DNA of 63,306 bases from Rubrivivax sp. (GCA_022843905.1 JALHMT010000028.1:3409-66714), one strand, 5' to 3'; positions 33,927-42,841 are shown, numbered from the stretch's first letter. A program made the numbers and translations. The notes: a model not told the origin generated them from the sequence alone.

Positions 33927-34724
33927 GTGTCCAGCCAAAACGAGCACCTCGTCCAGCTCCAGAAGGTCAGCCTCCGTTACGGCAGCGGCGCCAAGTCCAC
34001 CCTGGCCGTCGACAGCATCGACATGAACATCCGCCGCGGCGAGTTCGTGGCCGTGGTCGGCCCCTCGGGTTGCGGCAAGAGCACGCTGATGAAGATCATC
34101 TCGGGGCTGGCGCCCATCAGCGACGGCGTGGCGCTGGTGGAAGGTCGCGAAGTGGCCGGACCGCTCAAGTCGGTGGGCATGGCCTTCCAGGCCTCCAACC
34201 TGCTGCCCTGGCGCAACACCATCGACAACGTGATGCTGCCGCTGGAGGTGGTGGAGCCGCACAAGCGGCGCATCGGCAGCCACCGCGAGGAGTACGAGAA
34301 GAAGATCGAAGCCCTGCTGCAGCGCGTGGGCCTGGCCGGCTTCGGCAGGAAGTTTCCCTGGGAACTGTCGGGCGGCATGCAGCAGCGCACGTCCATCTGC
34401 CGTGCGCTGATCCACGAGCCCGAGATCCTGCTGCTGGACGAGCCCTTCGGCGCGCTCGACGCCTTCACGCGCGAGGACCTGTGGTGCACGCTGCGCGACC
34501 TGCACGCCGAGCGCGGCGTCACGGTGCTGCTGGTCACGCACGACCTGCGCGAGGCCGCCTTCCTGGCCGACACGGTCTACGTCTTCTCGCCACGGCCGGG
34601 GCGCATCCTGCTGCGTTACGAGGTCGACCTGCCGCGCCCGCGTGACCTCAAGCTCACCTACTCGCCCGCCTTCGCCGACATCGTGCAGATGCTGCGCGGC
34701 CACATCCGCCACCAACACGACTGA
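33927..34724 (+). CDS. ABC transporter ATPase, TauB/SsuB type
   Basis: ATPase of 265 residues. Walker A GPSGCGKSTL, signature LSGGMQQRTSICRAL, Walker B ILLLDEPFGALDAFTRE and H-loop LVTHDLREA are present. GTG at 33927 begins the family alignment (MSSQNEHLVQLQKVSLRYG). Works with the binding protein on the opposite strand and the permease eight bases downstream. Confidence 0.9.
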   Translation: MSSQNEHLVQLQKVSLRYGSGAKSTLAVDSIDMNIRRGEFVAVVGPSGCGKSTLMKIISGLAPISDGVALVEGREVAGPLKSVGMAFQASNLLPWRNTIDNVMLPLEVVEPHKRRIGSHREEYEKKIEALLQRVGLAGFGRKFPWELSGGMQQRTSICRALIHEPEILLLDEPFGALDAFTREDLWCTLRDLHAERGVTVLLVTHDLREAAFLADTVYVFSPRPGRILLRYEVDLPRPRDLKLTYSPAFADIVQMLRGHIRHQHD

Positions 34725-34732
34725 AGCCCACC

Positions 34733-35485
34733 ATGGCCCGCCTGCCCTCCTACGTCGTCTGGCCCTTCACCTTCACGCTGGCGCTGTTCCTGGTCTGGGA
34801 ACTGGCCTGCCGCGGGCTGGACGTGCCGCCGTCCTTCCTGCCGTCGCCGTCGCTGATCTTCAAGGCGATGTGGGACTTCCGCGTCACCATCATCGACAAC
34901 TCCATCGTCACGCTGTGGACCACGCTGCTGGGCTTCGGCATCGCCACCGTGGTGGGCCTGGCGCTGGGCGTGATGATCGGCGCCAGCAAGAACATCTACG
35001 AGGCGCTGTATCCGGTGCTGATCGGCTTCAACTCCATCCCCAAGGTGGCCATCGTGCCGGTGCTCATCCTGTGGTTCGGCGTGGGGCCGCTGCCGGCGGT
35101 GCTGACGGCCTTCCTGATCTCCTTCTTCCCCATCGCGGTCAACGTCGCCACCGGCCTGGCCACCACCGAACCCGAACTGCGCGACGTGCTGCGCGCGCTG
35201 GGCGCCTCGCGCATGGAGATCATCCGCAAGATCGGACTGCCGCGTTCGATGCCCGTGTTCTTCGGCTCGCTGAAGGTCGCCATCACGCTGGCCTTCGTGG
35301 GGTCGGTGATGGCCGAGACGGTGGGCTCCAACAAGGGCGTGGGCCACCTGATGCTCAGCGCGCAGGCCGCCTTCCAGGTGCCGCTGGTCTTCGCCGGGCT
35401 GCTCGCACTGGCCGTGCTGGGCATCGTGCTCTACGCCATGATGGCCGTCGTCGAGCGCCGCTTCACCACCTGGGCGTATCGCTGA
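34733..35485 (+). CDS. ABC transporter permease, TauC/SsuC type
   Basis: Permease of 250 residues with about six transmembrane segments; the first is YVVWPFTFTLALFLVWELAC. The EAA loop reads ALGASRMEIIRKIGLPRSMP. Start ATG lies eight bases after the ATPase stop. Completes the second NMT1-type importer. A 290-bp spacer with three strong hairpins separates it from the small SH3-like nitrile-hydratase domain gene that follows. Confidence 0.9.
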   Translation: MARLPSYVVWPFTFTLALFLVWELACRGLDVPPSFLPSPSLIFKAMWDFRVTIIDNSIVTLWTTLLGFGIATVVGLALGVMIGASKNIYEALYPVLIGFNSIPKVAIVPVLILWFGVGPLPAVLTAFLISFFPIAVNVATGLATTEPELRDVLRALGASRMEIIRKIGLPRSMPVFFGSLKVAITLAFVGSVMAETVGSNKGVGHLMLSAQAAFQVPLVFAGLLALAVLGIVLYAMMAVVERRFTTWAYR

Positions 35486-35514
35486 TATGGCCCACCCCCT
35501 ACGCGCTTCGCGCG

Positions 35515-35679
35515 CCATCCCGCGTGAAATCGCGGGATGGCCTTCGCCAGGCGCAGAACGCCTTCCGGCGTCCTGCGTCCAGGCTCAGCCCACCTCAAGG
35601 GGGCCGAGCAGCGACGAAGAACCGTCCCTGCGGACGGTTCTTCGCCTGCGAGGGCCAGCCGGCATGCTTGCCGGCTGGC
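35515..35679. repeat. Cluster of three perfect stem-loops
   Basis: Three perfect hairpins lie in the 290-bp gap 35486-35775: a 10-bp stem at 35515-35524/35531-35540 (ccatcccgcg), a 12-bp stem at 35616-35627/35632-35643 (gaagaaccgtcc, loop ctgc), and a 10-bp stem at 35654-35663/35670-35679 (gccagccggc). None is followed by a T-run, so they are not classic terminators on their own. The arrangement resembles REP-like intergenic elements of GC-rich Burkholderiales. They could reduce read-through from the transporter genes or protect mRNA ends. Confidence 0.72.
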
Positions 35680-35775
35680 AACGCCAGCGGCCCGGCAAAG
35701 CCGGTTCCGCGGCGTTTGCTCGGTCCAACCGGTTTCGTGCGTCGCGGATTCCGCCCGGCGCAATGGACCACTGAT

Positions 35776-36081
35776 ATGCAGCGCTGGTCGGTCGGGCAAA
35801 GGCTCCGGGTGCTGCCGATCAGCCGGCCCGGTCACAGCCGCGTGCCGGGTTTCCTGGAAGGCCGCTTCGGTACGGTGCTGCGCGACTGGGGCGACTTCGC
35901 CGACCCCGAGCAGCTGGCGCGCGGCCACCTGCAGGCGCCGCTGGTGCCGGTGTACCTGCTGGCCTTCGAGCCCGCGAGCCTGTGGCCCGACGCGCCGGCC
36001 GAGCCCGGTGACCGCGTCCTCGTGGACGTGTTCCACCCCAATCTGGCCCCTGACGGGGAGCGCAGCGATGACACACCCTGA
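35776..36081 (+). CDS. Stand-alone nitrile hydratase beta C-terminal (SH3-like) domain
   Basis: Protein of 101 residues resembling the C-terminal SH3-like half of nitrile hydratase beta, and the small alpha subunit of thiocyanate hydrolase. The pattern PISRPGHSRVPGFLEGRFG, then PLVPVYLLAFEPASLW and GDRVLVDVFHPNLAPDG, follows the family order: PGHxRxPxYxRGxxG, VYxVRFxAxELWG, DxVxLDLWExYLEP. It supplies exactly the part missing from the fused protein at 29859-30869, about 5 kb upstream. Its last 14 bases overlap the start of the PuuE-like gene. ATG 35776 is the only start giving the complete domain. Confidence 0.78.
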   Translation: MQRWSVGQRLRVLPISRPGHSRVPGFLEGRFGTVLRDWGDFADPEQLARGHLQAPLVPVYLLAFEPASLWPDAPAEPGDRVLVDVFHPNLAPDGERSDDTP

Positions 36082-36982
36082 CGACCACCCGCGCGACTAC
36101 GCCGGCTATGGACCGAACCCGCCGCATCCGCAATGGCCGGGCGGTGCGCGGCTGGCCATCAACTTCGTGCTCAACGTCGAGGAAGGATCGGAGTACAGCT
36201 TCGACAACGGCGATGGCCGTTCGGAGACCACGCTCACCGACGCCGGCATGGGCCCGACCGGCGTCGAAGGGCGCGACCTGGCGGCCGAGTCCTTCTTCGA
36301 ATACGGCAGCCGCGTGGGCTTCTGGCGGCTGTTCAAGCTGTTCAGGGAGCGGCAGCTGCCGCTGACCATCAGCGGCTCGGCGCTGGCGCTGGAGCGGCTG
36401 CCACAGGCCGCCGCGGCCATCCGCGAGGCGGGCGACGAGGTGCTGTGCCACGGCTGGCGCTGGGTCAACCAGTTCAACCTGCCCGAGGCCGAGGAGCGCG
36501 AGCACATCCGCCGTGCGGTGGAAAGTCTGACGGCCAGCACCGGGCAGCGCCCGCTGGGCTGGTACTGCCGCTACGGCCCCAGCCTGAACACGCGGCGGCT
36601 GCTGGCCGAGGAGGGCGGTTTCCTCTACGACAGCAACGCCTACAACGACGACCTGCCCTACTGGACGCGCGCCGCCGGCCGGCCGCACCTGGTGGTGCCG
36701 CACACCTTCGCCACCAACGACAACAAGTACGCGCGCGGCTGGTGGGGCACCTCGGACGACTTCTTCACCTGGGCGCGCGACAGCTTCGACGTGCTGTACG
36801 CCGAAGGCGCCACGCAGCCCCGGCTGATGAGCGTGAGCCTGCACCTGCGCGTCTCGGGCCACCCCGGCCGCTCGGCGGGCGTGGCGCGCTTCCTGGACTA
36901 CGTGCTGCAGCACCCGGACGTCTGGGTCTGCCGCCGCGTGGACGTGGCGCGGCACTGGAGGGCGGTGCACCCGGCGGGGTAG
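36068..36982 (+). CDS. PuuE-type allantoinase-like polysaccharide deacetylase
   Basis: Protein of 304 residues in the PuuE allantoinase group. Its landmarks follow that family closely: ARLAINFVLNVEEGSEYSF replaces the TFDDG loop, CHGWRWVNQFNLPEAEEREH, GWYCRYGPSLNTRRLLAEEG, YDSNAYNDDLPYW and VSLHLRVSGHPGRSAGVARF. PuuE opens the hydantoin ring of allantoin without a metal, so this enzyme probably opens a related cyclic ureide. ATG 36068 lies inside the preceding gene (14-bp overlap), indicating coupling. A terminator-like hairpin follows 17 bp after the stop. Confidence 0.86.
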   Translation: MTHPDDHPRDYAGYGPNPPHPQWPGGARLAINFVLNVEEGSEYSFDNGDGRSETTLTDAGMGPTGVEGRDLAAESFFEYGSRVGFWRLFKLFRERQLPLTISGSALALERLPQAAAAIREAGDEVLCHGWRWVNQFNLPEAEEREHIRRAVESLTASTGQRPLGWYCRYGPSLNTRRLLAEEGGFLYDSNAYNDDLPYWTRAAGRPHLVVPHTFATNDNKYARGWWGTSDDFFTWARDSFDVLYAEGATQPRLMSVSLHLRVSGHPGRSAGVARFLDYVLQHPDVWVCRRVDVARHWRAVHPAG

Positions 36983-36998
36983 GGGCAGGAACGAAAAA

Positions 36999-37018
36999 GG
37001 GCGCCGTCGCCGGCGCCC
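36999..37018 (-). terminator. Hairpin terminator between convergent genes
   Basis: Perfect 8-bp stem gggcgccg/cggcgccc with loop tcgc lies between the convergent PuuE-like gene (stop 36982) and the DUF6351 gene (stop 37044). On the minus strand it is followed by cctttttcgtt, that is, five T residues, so it suits intrinsic termination of the DUF6351 transcript. On the plus strand the T-run is weak (ttcc). It may serve both. Confidence 0.68.
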
Positions 37019-37043
37019 TTCCTACCTCCATCGGCGCTTCGCT

Positions 37044-39227
37044 TCAGAACCGCTGCCAGGTCCCCGCCAGCGGCTGCTGCTCCACGCCCGGACGCGACCA
37101 GTCGCACACGCCGGTCGGGAAGGCGGCCTGCAGCCGTGCCCACTGCGGCGCGTTGAAGGCCACGGCGTAGTCGGCCGGGGCCGGCGACCTGAGCTGGCAC
37201 TTCACGATGTCGGCCGCCACCGCCGCGCCTGCCACCTCGCGCGGGAACGAGTTGGAGGGATACAGACCCTCGCAGCTGGTGGCCGGGTCCCGCACCTGCG
37301 GCTGCGCGATGAAGCTGCGGGCGGCATCGCGGGTGAGGCAGCCTTCCTGCAGGTCGGCCGGCTTGTTCTGAACCACCTTCTCGATGGCCGGGATGTTCCG
37401 CGTGTCGTTGCGGATGGCGGTGATCCAGCGGTCCATGCTCAGCACCGCGCGCTGCAGCAGCGGGCTTTCGCTGCTGTAGAGGCCGTACTGCATGTCCTCG
37501 ACCAGCATCACGTGGTTGTCGGCCCGGCCGTTGGCCTTGACGAGTCGCTCGCGCAGGCTGAACGAGTGGTAGCGCACGTGGATGTCGCCGTTCGGGGCTT
37601 CGTCGTTGTAGGCGCGGTAGTCGATGATGGGCATCGTCGCCAGGCCGCCACCGCCGTTGGCCAGGCGGCCGCTGCGGTACGCCGCGCGGGTGGCCTGCAG
37701 GTCGGCCACGGTGCGGCCGCCCGGGGGCAGGATGTTGGCATCGATGTCGAAGCCGCCCACCTTCTCGTTCAGATCGAGGAACTGATCGACCGAGATCACG
37801 CCGCCGTTCAGCAGCTTCAAGCCGTACTGGATGCCCACGTTGTCCAGCGGCCGCCGCGCGAAGCCCGTGGCCGGGTCCTTGCCGAAGCTGTTGACGGCGT
37901 GGTCGTACACGTTGCAACGCGAACCGGTCGGGTTGGTGAGGGCGTTGTAGCGCAGCGCCACCGGCAGCGTGCCGCAGTTGGCGTCGGGGTCGATGCGGCG
38001 GGCACCGACGGCCACGTTGGGGGCCGTGTTGTAGACACCGAAACCGGTGACCAGCCGCTTCTGCTCCGCCGACCAGGGCACGCCGGCGCGGGTGTTGAAA
38101 TAGTTGTCGATCAACCACGCGTCGGTGATGAAGTTGACCGTGGCGAAGTTCACCTCGGGGAAACTGCAGCCGGGGATGATGCCGTCCAGCAGCCCGGGGT
38201 AGTTGTCGCCGATCTGGTGCTGCGCGTAGCTGCCGCCCGAGCAACCCCAGCCCTGCGTGTGCACCGGCGGGCCGTAGGCCTCGATGAAGCGCTCCTTGAC
38301 CATCATCATGGACTCGGCGGCCGTCAGGTCGTTGCAGTTGTTGCCGAAGACATTGAGCGACGACGAGGCCAGTGCGTAGCCGCTGCGCAGCAGGAAGTCG
38401 TCGGTCACGCCGCCGGTGGTGGCGCCCTGCCGGTACCAGCCGCCGAAGCAGCCGCCGCCGAAGGTGTAGACCAGGCGGCCGTTCCAGTGGCTGGGCGGGG
38501 CCTGCCATGACGGTGCGGGCTGCGCCAGCGGGTCGTGCAGCACCGTGGTCTGGTAGATGGCGCGGTTCACGGTCCCGGTTTCCATGCGCACGATGTAGGG
38601 CACCGTCTTGCCCAGCGTGGTGGTGGTCATCGCCAGGTTGGACGGGTAGGCGGTGGCACCGGCGGGCCAGGCGACCAGGGTGTTGGCCGTGGTGCGGTAC
38701 AGGTAGTCCACGCGCGTGGGCACGTGGCAGTTGGGGTCGGTCGTGGTTCCCAGGTTGCCCAGGCCGGCCGGCAGGTTGAAGCTCTGCGTCGCGCAGATGT
38801 AGGGCTGCTGATGCGGGCCGCTGAACACCGGGCCCTGCACCGGGTGGTTCTTCAGCGTGGTTTCCAGCGTCGGGCGGCCCTTGCCGCGGCCGTTGCTGTA
38901 GACGCCCAGCGTGTTGTCGCCCACCGTCATGCCGCCGACGAGGCCGGTGATCAGGCGCAGTTGGTCGTTGCGTACGAAGCTGCCCGTCACGTCGGCGCCG
39001 TTGAGCCTGACGGTGACCTGGTGCATGGGCACGTTGATCGGCACGCTGATGCGCAGCAGCGCGTCGCCCGCGCTCACGGTGTCGGCGCGGCCCGAGAGCA
39101 CCTCCACCGCGAAGTCCTTGGGAGGTGGTTTGGCGTGGCTGGCGGTGGCGGCCAGACCCAGCCCCAGCAAGGCGGCGGTCGCGGTCAGCGCGGCGCGCAG
39201 ACCTCTTGGAAGTATTCGGTGCGACAT
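37044..39227 (-). CDS. Secreted DUF6351 family hydrolase-like protein
   Basis: Protein of 727 residues. A signal peptide ends near LGLAATASHA (about residue 31), then KPPPKDFAVEVLSGRADTV. The family is the DUF6351 group, large secreted proteins with an alpha/beta-hydrolase-like core; the elbow GCSGGSY with Ser330 and the CFGGWYR, NNCND and multiple Cys residues are visible. The true substrate is unknown; tannase- or polyester-like ester hydrolysis is a guess. ATG at 39227 is chosen over an upstream in-frame start because caggagac precedes it and the signal peptide begins there. Monocistronic. Confidence 0.83.
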   Translation of the reverse strand: MSHRILPRGLRAALTATAALLGLGLAATASHAKPPPKDFAVEVLSGRADTVSAGDALLRISVPINVPMHQVTVRLNGADVTGSFVRNDQLRLITGLVGGMTVGDNTLGVYSNGRGKGRPTLETTLKNHPVQGPVFSGPHQQPYICATQSFNLPAGLGNLGTTTDPNCHVPTRVDYLYRTTANTLVAWPAGATAYPSNLAMTTTTLGKTVPYIVRMETGTVNRAIYQTTVLHDPLAQPAPSWQAPPSHWNGRLVYTFGGGCFGGWYRQGATTGGVTDDFLLRSGYALASSSLNVFGNNCNDLTAAESMMMVKERFIEAYGPPVHTQGWGCSGGSYAQHQIGDNYPGLLDGIIPGCSFPEVNFATVNFITDAWLIDNYFNTRAGVPWSAEQKRLVTGFGVYNTAPNVAVGARRIDPDANCGTLPVALRYNALTNPTGSRCNVYDHAVNSFGKDPATGFARRPLDNVGIQYGLKLLNGGVISVDQFLDLNEKVGGFDIDANILPPGGRTVADLQATRAAYRSGRLANGGGGLATMPIIDYRAYNDEAPNGDIHVRYHSFSLRERLVKANGRADNHVMLVEDMQYGLYSSESPLLQRAVLSMDRWITAIRNDTRNIPAIEKVVQNKPADLQEGCLTRDAARSFIAQPQVRDPATSCEGLYPSNSFPREVAGAAVAADIVKCQLRSPAPADYAVAFNAPQWARLQAAFPTGVCDWSRPGVEQQPLAGTWQRF

Positions 39228-39516
39228 GGTGTGTGTCTCCTGGAATTGTTGTTGGATGCCGCACGGACCCGCCGCACGGTCACCGACCAGTAGAGCACCA
39301 ATGCGATTGCTGCGCACCCGGGTCTGCCCGCACCAGCGACCTCGACGTCGCCGATCCTCGTCAGCGAGCGGGCAGCGCCATCGACGAGCCTCACGTGCCC
39401 CGCGATTCAGCGGGATTCAGGCACCGATTCATGACGCCAAAGGACTGAACGGGCCATGCCGGCACAAAGTCTCTCCATCCCCATGCAGCCCCGGCTGCCT
39501 CATGAAGGAGAGCACG

Positions 39517-39702
39517 ATGAAGACCCCGACCCGCGCCACCCGAATCATCGCTTTCGCCGCAGCCGGCATCGTTACCAGCGTACTGTTCTCGGCGGTCATC
39601 TCGATCGCCGAACCGCAGCACAGTGCGTTGATGGCGAAGAATGCTGCGCAGCCGCCGGCTGTCACGGCTTCTGCCGCGTTGCGGATGGCGGATGCTCGCT
39701 GA
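39517..39702 (+). CDS. Small single-span membrane protein, 61 residues
   Basis: Small protein starting MKTPTRATRIIAFAAAGIVT with one hydrophobic segment (about 10-31) and a soluble Ala-rich tail. A strong ribosome-binding site aaggag lies seven bases before the ATG at 39517, which supports translation. Basic residues before the hydrophobic run suggest a cytoplasmic N-terminus or a signal peptide (cleavage after ISIAEP-type region is unclear). No family with known function was recognised. It is divergent from the DUF6351 gene across a 289-bp gap. Confidence 0.6.
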   Translation: MKTPTRATRIIAFAAAGIVTSVLFSAVISIAEPQHSALMAKNAAQPPAVTASAALRMADAR

Positions 39703-39746
39703 GGAGCGGGCACCCGGGCATCCGCAGCGGCTGTGCCCGCAAGGCC

Positions 39747-40235
39747 TCAGCGGAAGCGCGTGCCCATGTCGGACACGCAGTTGGTTGCGATCACGTTGCC
39801 GCTGAGGTCCCGCACCTCGCCGCGCGTGTCTCCGGTGTAGCTGTTGAAGTCGGCCGATAGTGTGCGCGTGCTGGTGACGACGTTCGTGCCGGCCAGCGTG
39901 CCGTCGTTGTTGTAGCGGTAGAAGCGGAACTTGGCGGCGTAGCTGCCGTCGTTGTTGCGCCACCAGATGCCCATGCCCGGCCCGCGCGAGCCTGGCGGGC
40001 TGGCGTTGGTGTCCACCAGCGTGCCACCGCGGTGCAGCACCTGGGCGCCGCGGAAGGTCCCCAGCGTGGCGCCTGTGCCGCAGTCGCGCAGCGTGACCAC
40101 GGCCTCCCACGCCCCCTCGAAGGGGTCGGCTGGGGATTCGAGGGCGTGGCTGTCGGCGCAGGCCTGGACGAAGAGTGCGCAGGCCGCCAGCGGCATCAGC
40201 AGAACCAGCGCAGAGTTGGAACGGATCGGATTCAT
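39747..40235 (-). CDS. Small exported protein of unknown function
   Basis: Protein of 162 residues with a signal peptide ALVLLMPLAACALFVQAC (about 9-26); VQAC may be a lipobox, which would make it a lipoprotein. The mature part reads FEGAWEAVVTLRDCGTGATLGTFRG and GMGIWWRNNDGSYAAKFRFYRYNNDG, a beta-rich, lipocalin-like or calycin-like small domain with three Cys. No function is recognised. ATG start at 40235 is followed directly by basic residues. It is divergent from the regulator at 40409, with 173 bp between. Confidence 0.68.
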   Translation of the reverse strand: MNPIRSNSALVLLMPLAACALFVQACADSHALESPADPFEGAWEAVVTLRDCGTGATLGTFRGAQVLHRGGTLVDTNASPPGSRGPGMGIWWRNNDGSYAAKFRFYRYNNDGTLAGTNVVTSTRTLSADFNSYTGDTRGEVRDLSGNVIATNCVSDMGTRFR

Positions 40236-40408
40236 GGCAGGGACTCCAGTGGTTTGAAGAGGGCTTCAGGCGTCGGCCCGGTACGGCCGGATCCGACGCC
40301 GGCATGCTCGGCGCCACGTCGTTTCAGGTCTTGGGGTCGGACCTGAATTCTTCTGAATGTGGTGGCTGGCCAGACCCGGCTGCGGCGGCTGCTTCTACGA
40401 TCGCCGGC

Positions 40409-42841
40409 ATGGACACGTGCTACCGATTCCATCAGTACGAGCTGCTGCCCGCACAGCGCCGGTTGCTCGACGCCGGGCGCCCCGTGAAGCTCGGCGGCAG
40501 GGCCTTCGACATGCTGCTGGTGCTGGTGGAGCGGCGTGATCGCGTGGTCAACAAGCACGAGCTGATGGACCTCGTCTGGCCGCGGCTCGTGGTGGAGGAG
40601 AACAACCTGCAGGTGCATGTGCTGGCGCTGCGCAAGCTGTTGGGCCACCCGGCCATCAGCACCGTCCCGGGCCGGGGCTACCGATTCACGCTGCCCGTGA
40701 CGGTGGACGGCGGCACCGTCGGCGTCGACGCGCAGCCGCCCCAGGCCGAGCCCGCGCCGTCGCCGGGCAATCTGCCCACCCAGCTGCCTGCGCTCATCGG
40801 TCGCGACGAGGATCTGCTGAGCCTGCAGGCCTTGATCGACCAGCATGGCCTGGTCACGGTGACCGGCGCAGGCGGCATCGGCAAGACCCGGCTTGCCCAG
40901 GGGGTTGCCAGCCTGCACGCCCAGCGGCCCGGCGACGGCGTGTGGTGGGTCGAGCTGGCCGGTCTGAACGACCCCGCCCTGGTGGCCGCCGCGGTGGGCC
41001 GGGCCCTGCAGGTGCCGCTTCAGGGCCATGCCGATGCGACGACGGCCGTGCTGCAGGCGCTGCAGGGCAAGGCCGCGCTGCTGGTGCTGGACAACGCCGA
41101 GCACCTGCTGGACGGAGTGACCGCCCTGGTCGGCGTGCTGCGCGAGCGCGCGTCCGGCGTGAAGCTGCTGGTGACGAGCCAGGAGGTGCTGCGGATGCTG
41201 GATGAACAGGTGTTCAGGCCCGGCCCGCTGTCACTGCCCTGCGCCGACGACGGAGTCTCGGCGCAGCGCAGCGGCGCGGTGTCGCTGTTCGTGTCGCGGG
41301 CGCGCCTGGCCGACCCGCGCTTTCAGTTGGACGACCACAACCGCGCTGCGGTGGTCGACATCTGTCGGCGGCTGGACGGCATTCCGCTGGCGATCGAGCT
41401 GGCAGCGGCCCGCGTGCCGCTGCTGGGCGTGGAAGGTGTGCGGCAGCGGCTGGACCATCGCTTCAGCGTGCTCACGGCCGGAGCGCGCGCCGTGATGCGT
41501 CGCCACCAGACGCTGCGTGCCGCGCTGGAGTGGAGCCATGGCCTGTTGACGCCGCTGGAGCAGCGGGTGCTTCGCCGCCTGGGCGTGTTCGCCGGCAGCT
41601 TCAGCCTCGACGCCGCGCAGAGCGTGGCCGAGGACGAGGACATCGACGCCTGGGAGGTGCTGGAACTGCTGGGCGCACTGGTCGACAAGTCCATGGTCGC
41701 GGCCGACGGCCATCCATTGCCACGCTATCGGCTGCTGGAGACGACACGGCTGTACGCGCTGGAAAGGCTGGCCGAAGCCGAAGAGACCGACAGCGTGCTG
41801 CGGCGACATGCGGAGTACTGCGTGGCTGTCGCCGAGGACTTCGACGTCGAGGCGGCGCAGCGCGGCCAGGCGGCCGACGCGCTGGATCGGCTCGACCTCG
41901 ATCGCGACAACATCCTCCACGCCCTGGCGTGGTGTGCCCAGACCGATGACGCCGGCGCGATTGCCTGGGGCCTGCAGATGGCGGGCGCGCTCCGCTACTA
42001 CTGGCCGTCCCGCGGCCTGCGCGGCATGGGACTGGCGGTCACGCTCAAGGCGATCGACCGTGCCGGTTCGCTGCCGGGCCATGCGCATCTGGGCCGAGCG
42101 TTGGGCGCCGCAGCACTGATGTCGGGCTGGCTGGGCCGGCAGGCGGACACCGAGGTCCTGGTTACCAAGCTGCTCGCGCTCGGTGAGGCTCTGGGCCTCG
42201 ACTCGGCCATCGCCTCGGCGCACTTCCTGAGGGGTTACCTGGCCAGCGATGGCCGGCACTGGGCCGAGGCGACGGCGCATTTCGAGGCCTTGCGCACCGT
42301 GGCGCGCCGCATGAGCAGCCTGAACCTCGAAGGCAACGCGCTCGCAGGCCTCGTCGACGTGCTGAAGCGGCAGGGCCGGCTCGAAGAAGCGGCGCTGCGG
42401 GCAGACGACATGCTGGCGCTGCGTCGGCTTGCCGCCCATGGCCACAACCTTGCCTTGGGGCTTGAAACCGCCACGGCGATCGCTCTGCGTCGAGGCGATC
42501 TGGTCCGCGCGCTGGAGTGGCTGTCGGAGTCCTTGCCCTGGATCCGCCGCTCTGGGTCGCACAGCCTGGCGCGATCCTGGTGCAGCCTGGCGGCGCGCGC
42601 GGCACTGAGGCAGGGGCACTGGCACCGCGCCGTGACCGTTTTTTCCGCCATCGCGGCCCAGTGCACAGCCGACGACCTTCTGGCCGAGGAGGACGACCAG
42701 CGGGACGAGCAGACCGATCTGGCGGCCGCGCGTGCGGCACTGGGCGAAGACGAATACGAGGCCGCCTGGGCTGCCGGCCGGAAACTCGACTTGAACGACA
42801 CCGTGGCCCTGGCCTCGACCGGCTTCGATCATCGGCCTTAG
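40409..42841 (+). CDS. Winged-helix regulator with ATPase and TPR-like domains
   Basis: Protein of 810 residues. Residues 1-95 form an OmpR/PhoB-type winged helix (VKLGGRAFDMLLVLVERRD, GHPAISTVPGRGYRF). Then comes an NTPase of the AAA/NB-ARC kind with Walker A GAGGIGKT at 153-160 and VLDNAEHLLDG as Walker B region, followed by a long helical C-terminus of about 350 residues, probably TPR-like repeats. This architecture belongs to the CadC/SARP/MalT-like regulators common in Burkholderiales. ATG 40409 starts the winged helix. Its targets may include the divergent exported-protein gene or the downstream copper-oxidase cassette; the sequence does not show which. Confidence 0.85.
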   Translation: MDTCYRFHQYELLPAQRRLLDAGRPVKLGGRAFDMLLVLVERRDRVVNKHELMDLVWPRLVVEENNLQVHVLALRKLLGHPAISTVPGRGYRFTLPVTVDGGTVGVDAQPPQAEPAPSPGNLPTQLPALIGRDEDLLSLQALIDQHGLVTVTGAGGIGKTRLAQGVASLHAQRPGDGVWWVELAGLNDPALVAAAVGRALQVPLQGHADATTAVLQALQGKAALLVLDNAEHLLDGVTALVGVLRERASGVKLLVTSQEVLRMLDEQVFRPGPLSLPCADDGVSAQRSGAVSLFVSRARLADPRFQLDDHNRAAVVDICRRLDGIPLAIELAAARVPLLGVEGVRQRLDHRFSVLTAGARAVMRRHQTLRAALEWSHGLLTPLEQRVLRRLGVFAGSFSLDAAQSVAEDEDIDAWEVLELLGALVDKSMVAADGHPLPRYRLLETTRLYALERLAEAEETDSVLRRHAEYCVAVAEDFDVEAAQRGQAADALDRLDLDRDNILHALAWCAQTDDAGAIAWGLQMAGALRYYWPSRGLRGMGLAVTLKAIDRAGSLPGHAHLGRALGAAALMSGWLGRQADTEVLVTKLLALGEALGLDSAIASAHFLRGYLASDGRHWAEATAHFEALRTVARRMSSLNLEGNALAGLVDVLKRQGRLEEAALRADDMLALRRLAAHGHNLALGLETATAIALRRGDLVRALEWLSESLPWIRRSGSHSLARSWCSLAARAALRQGHWHRAVTVFSAIAAQCTADDLLAEEDDQRDEQTDLAAARAALGEDEYEAAWAAGRKLDLNDTVALASTGFDHRP

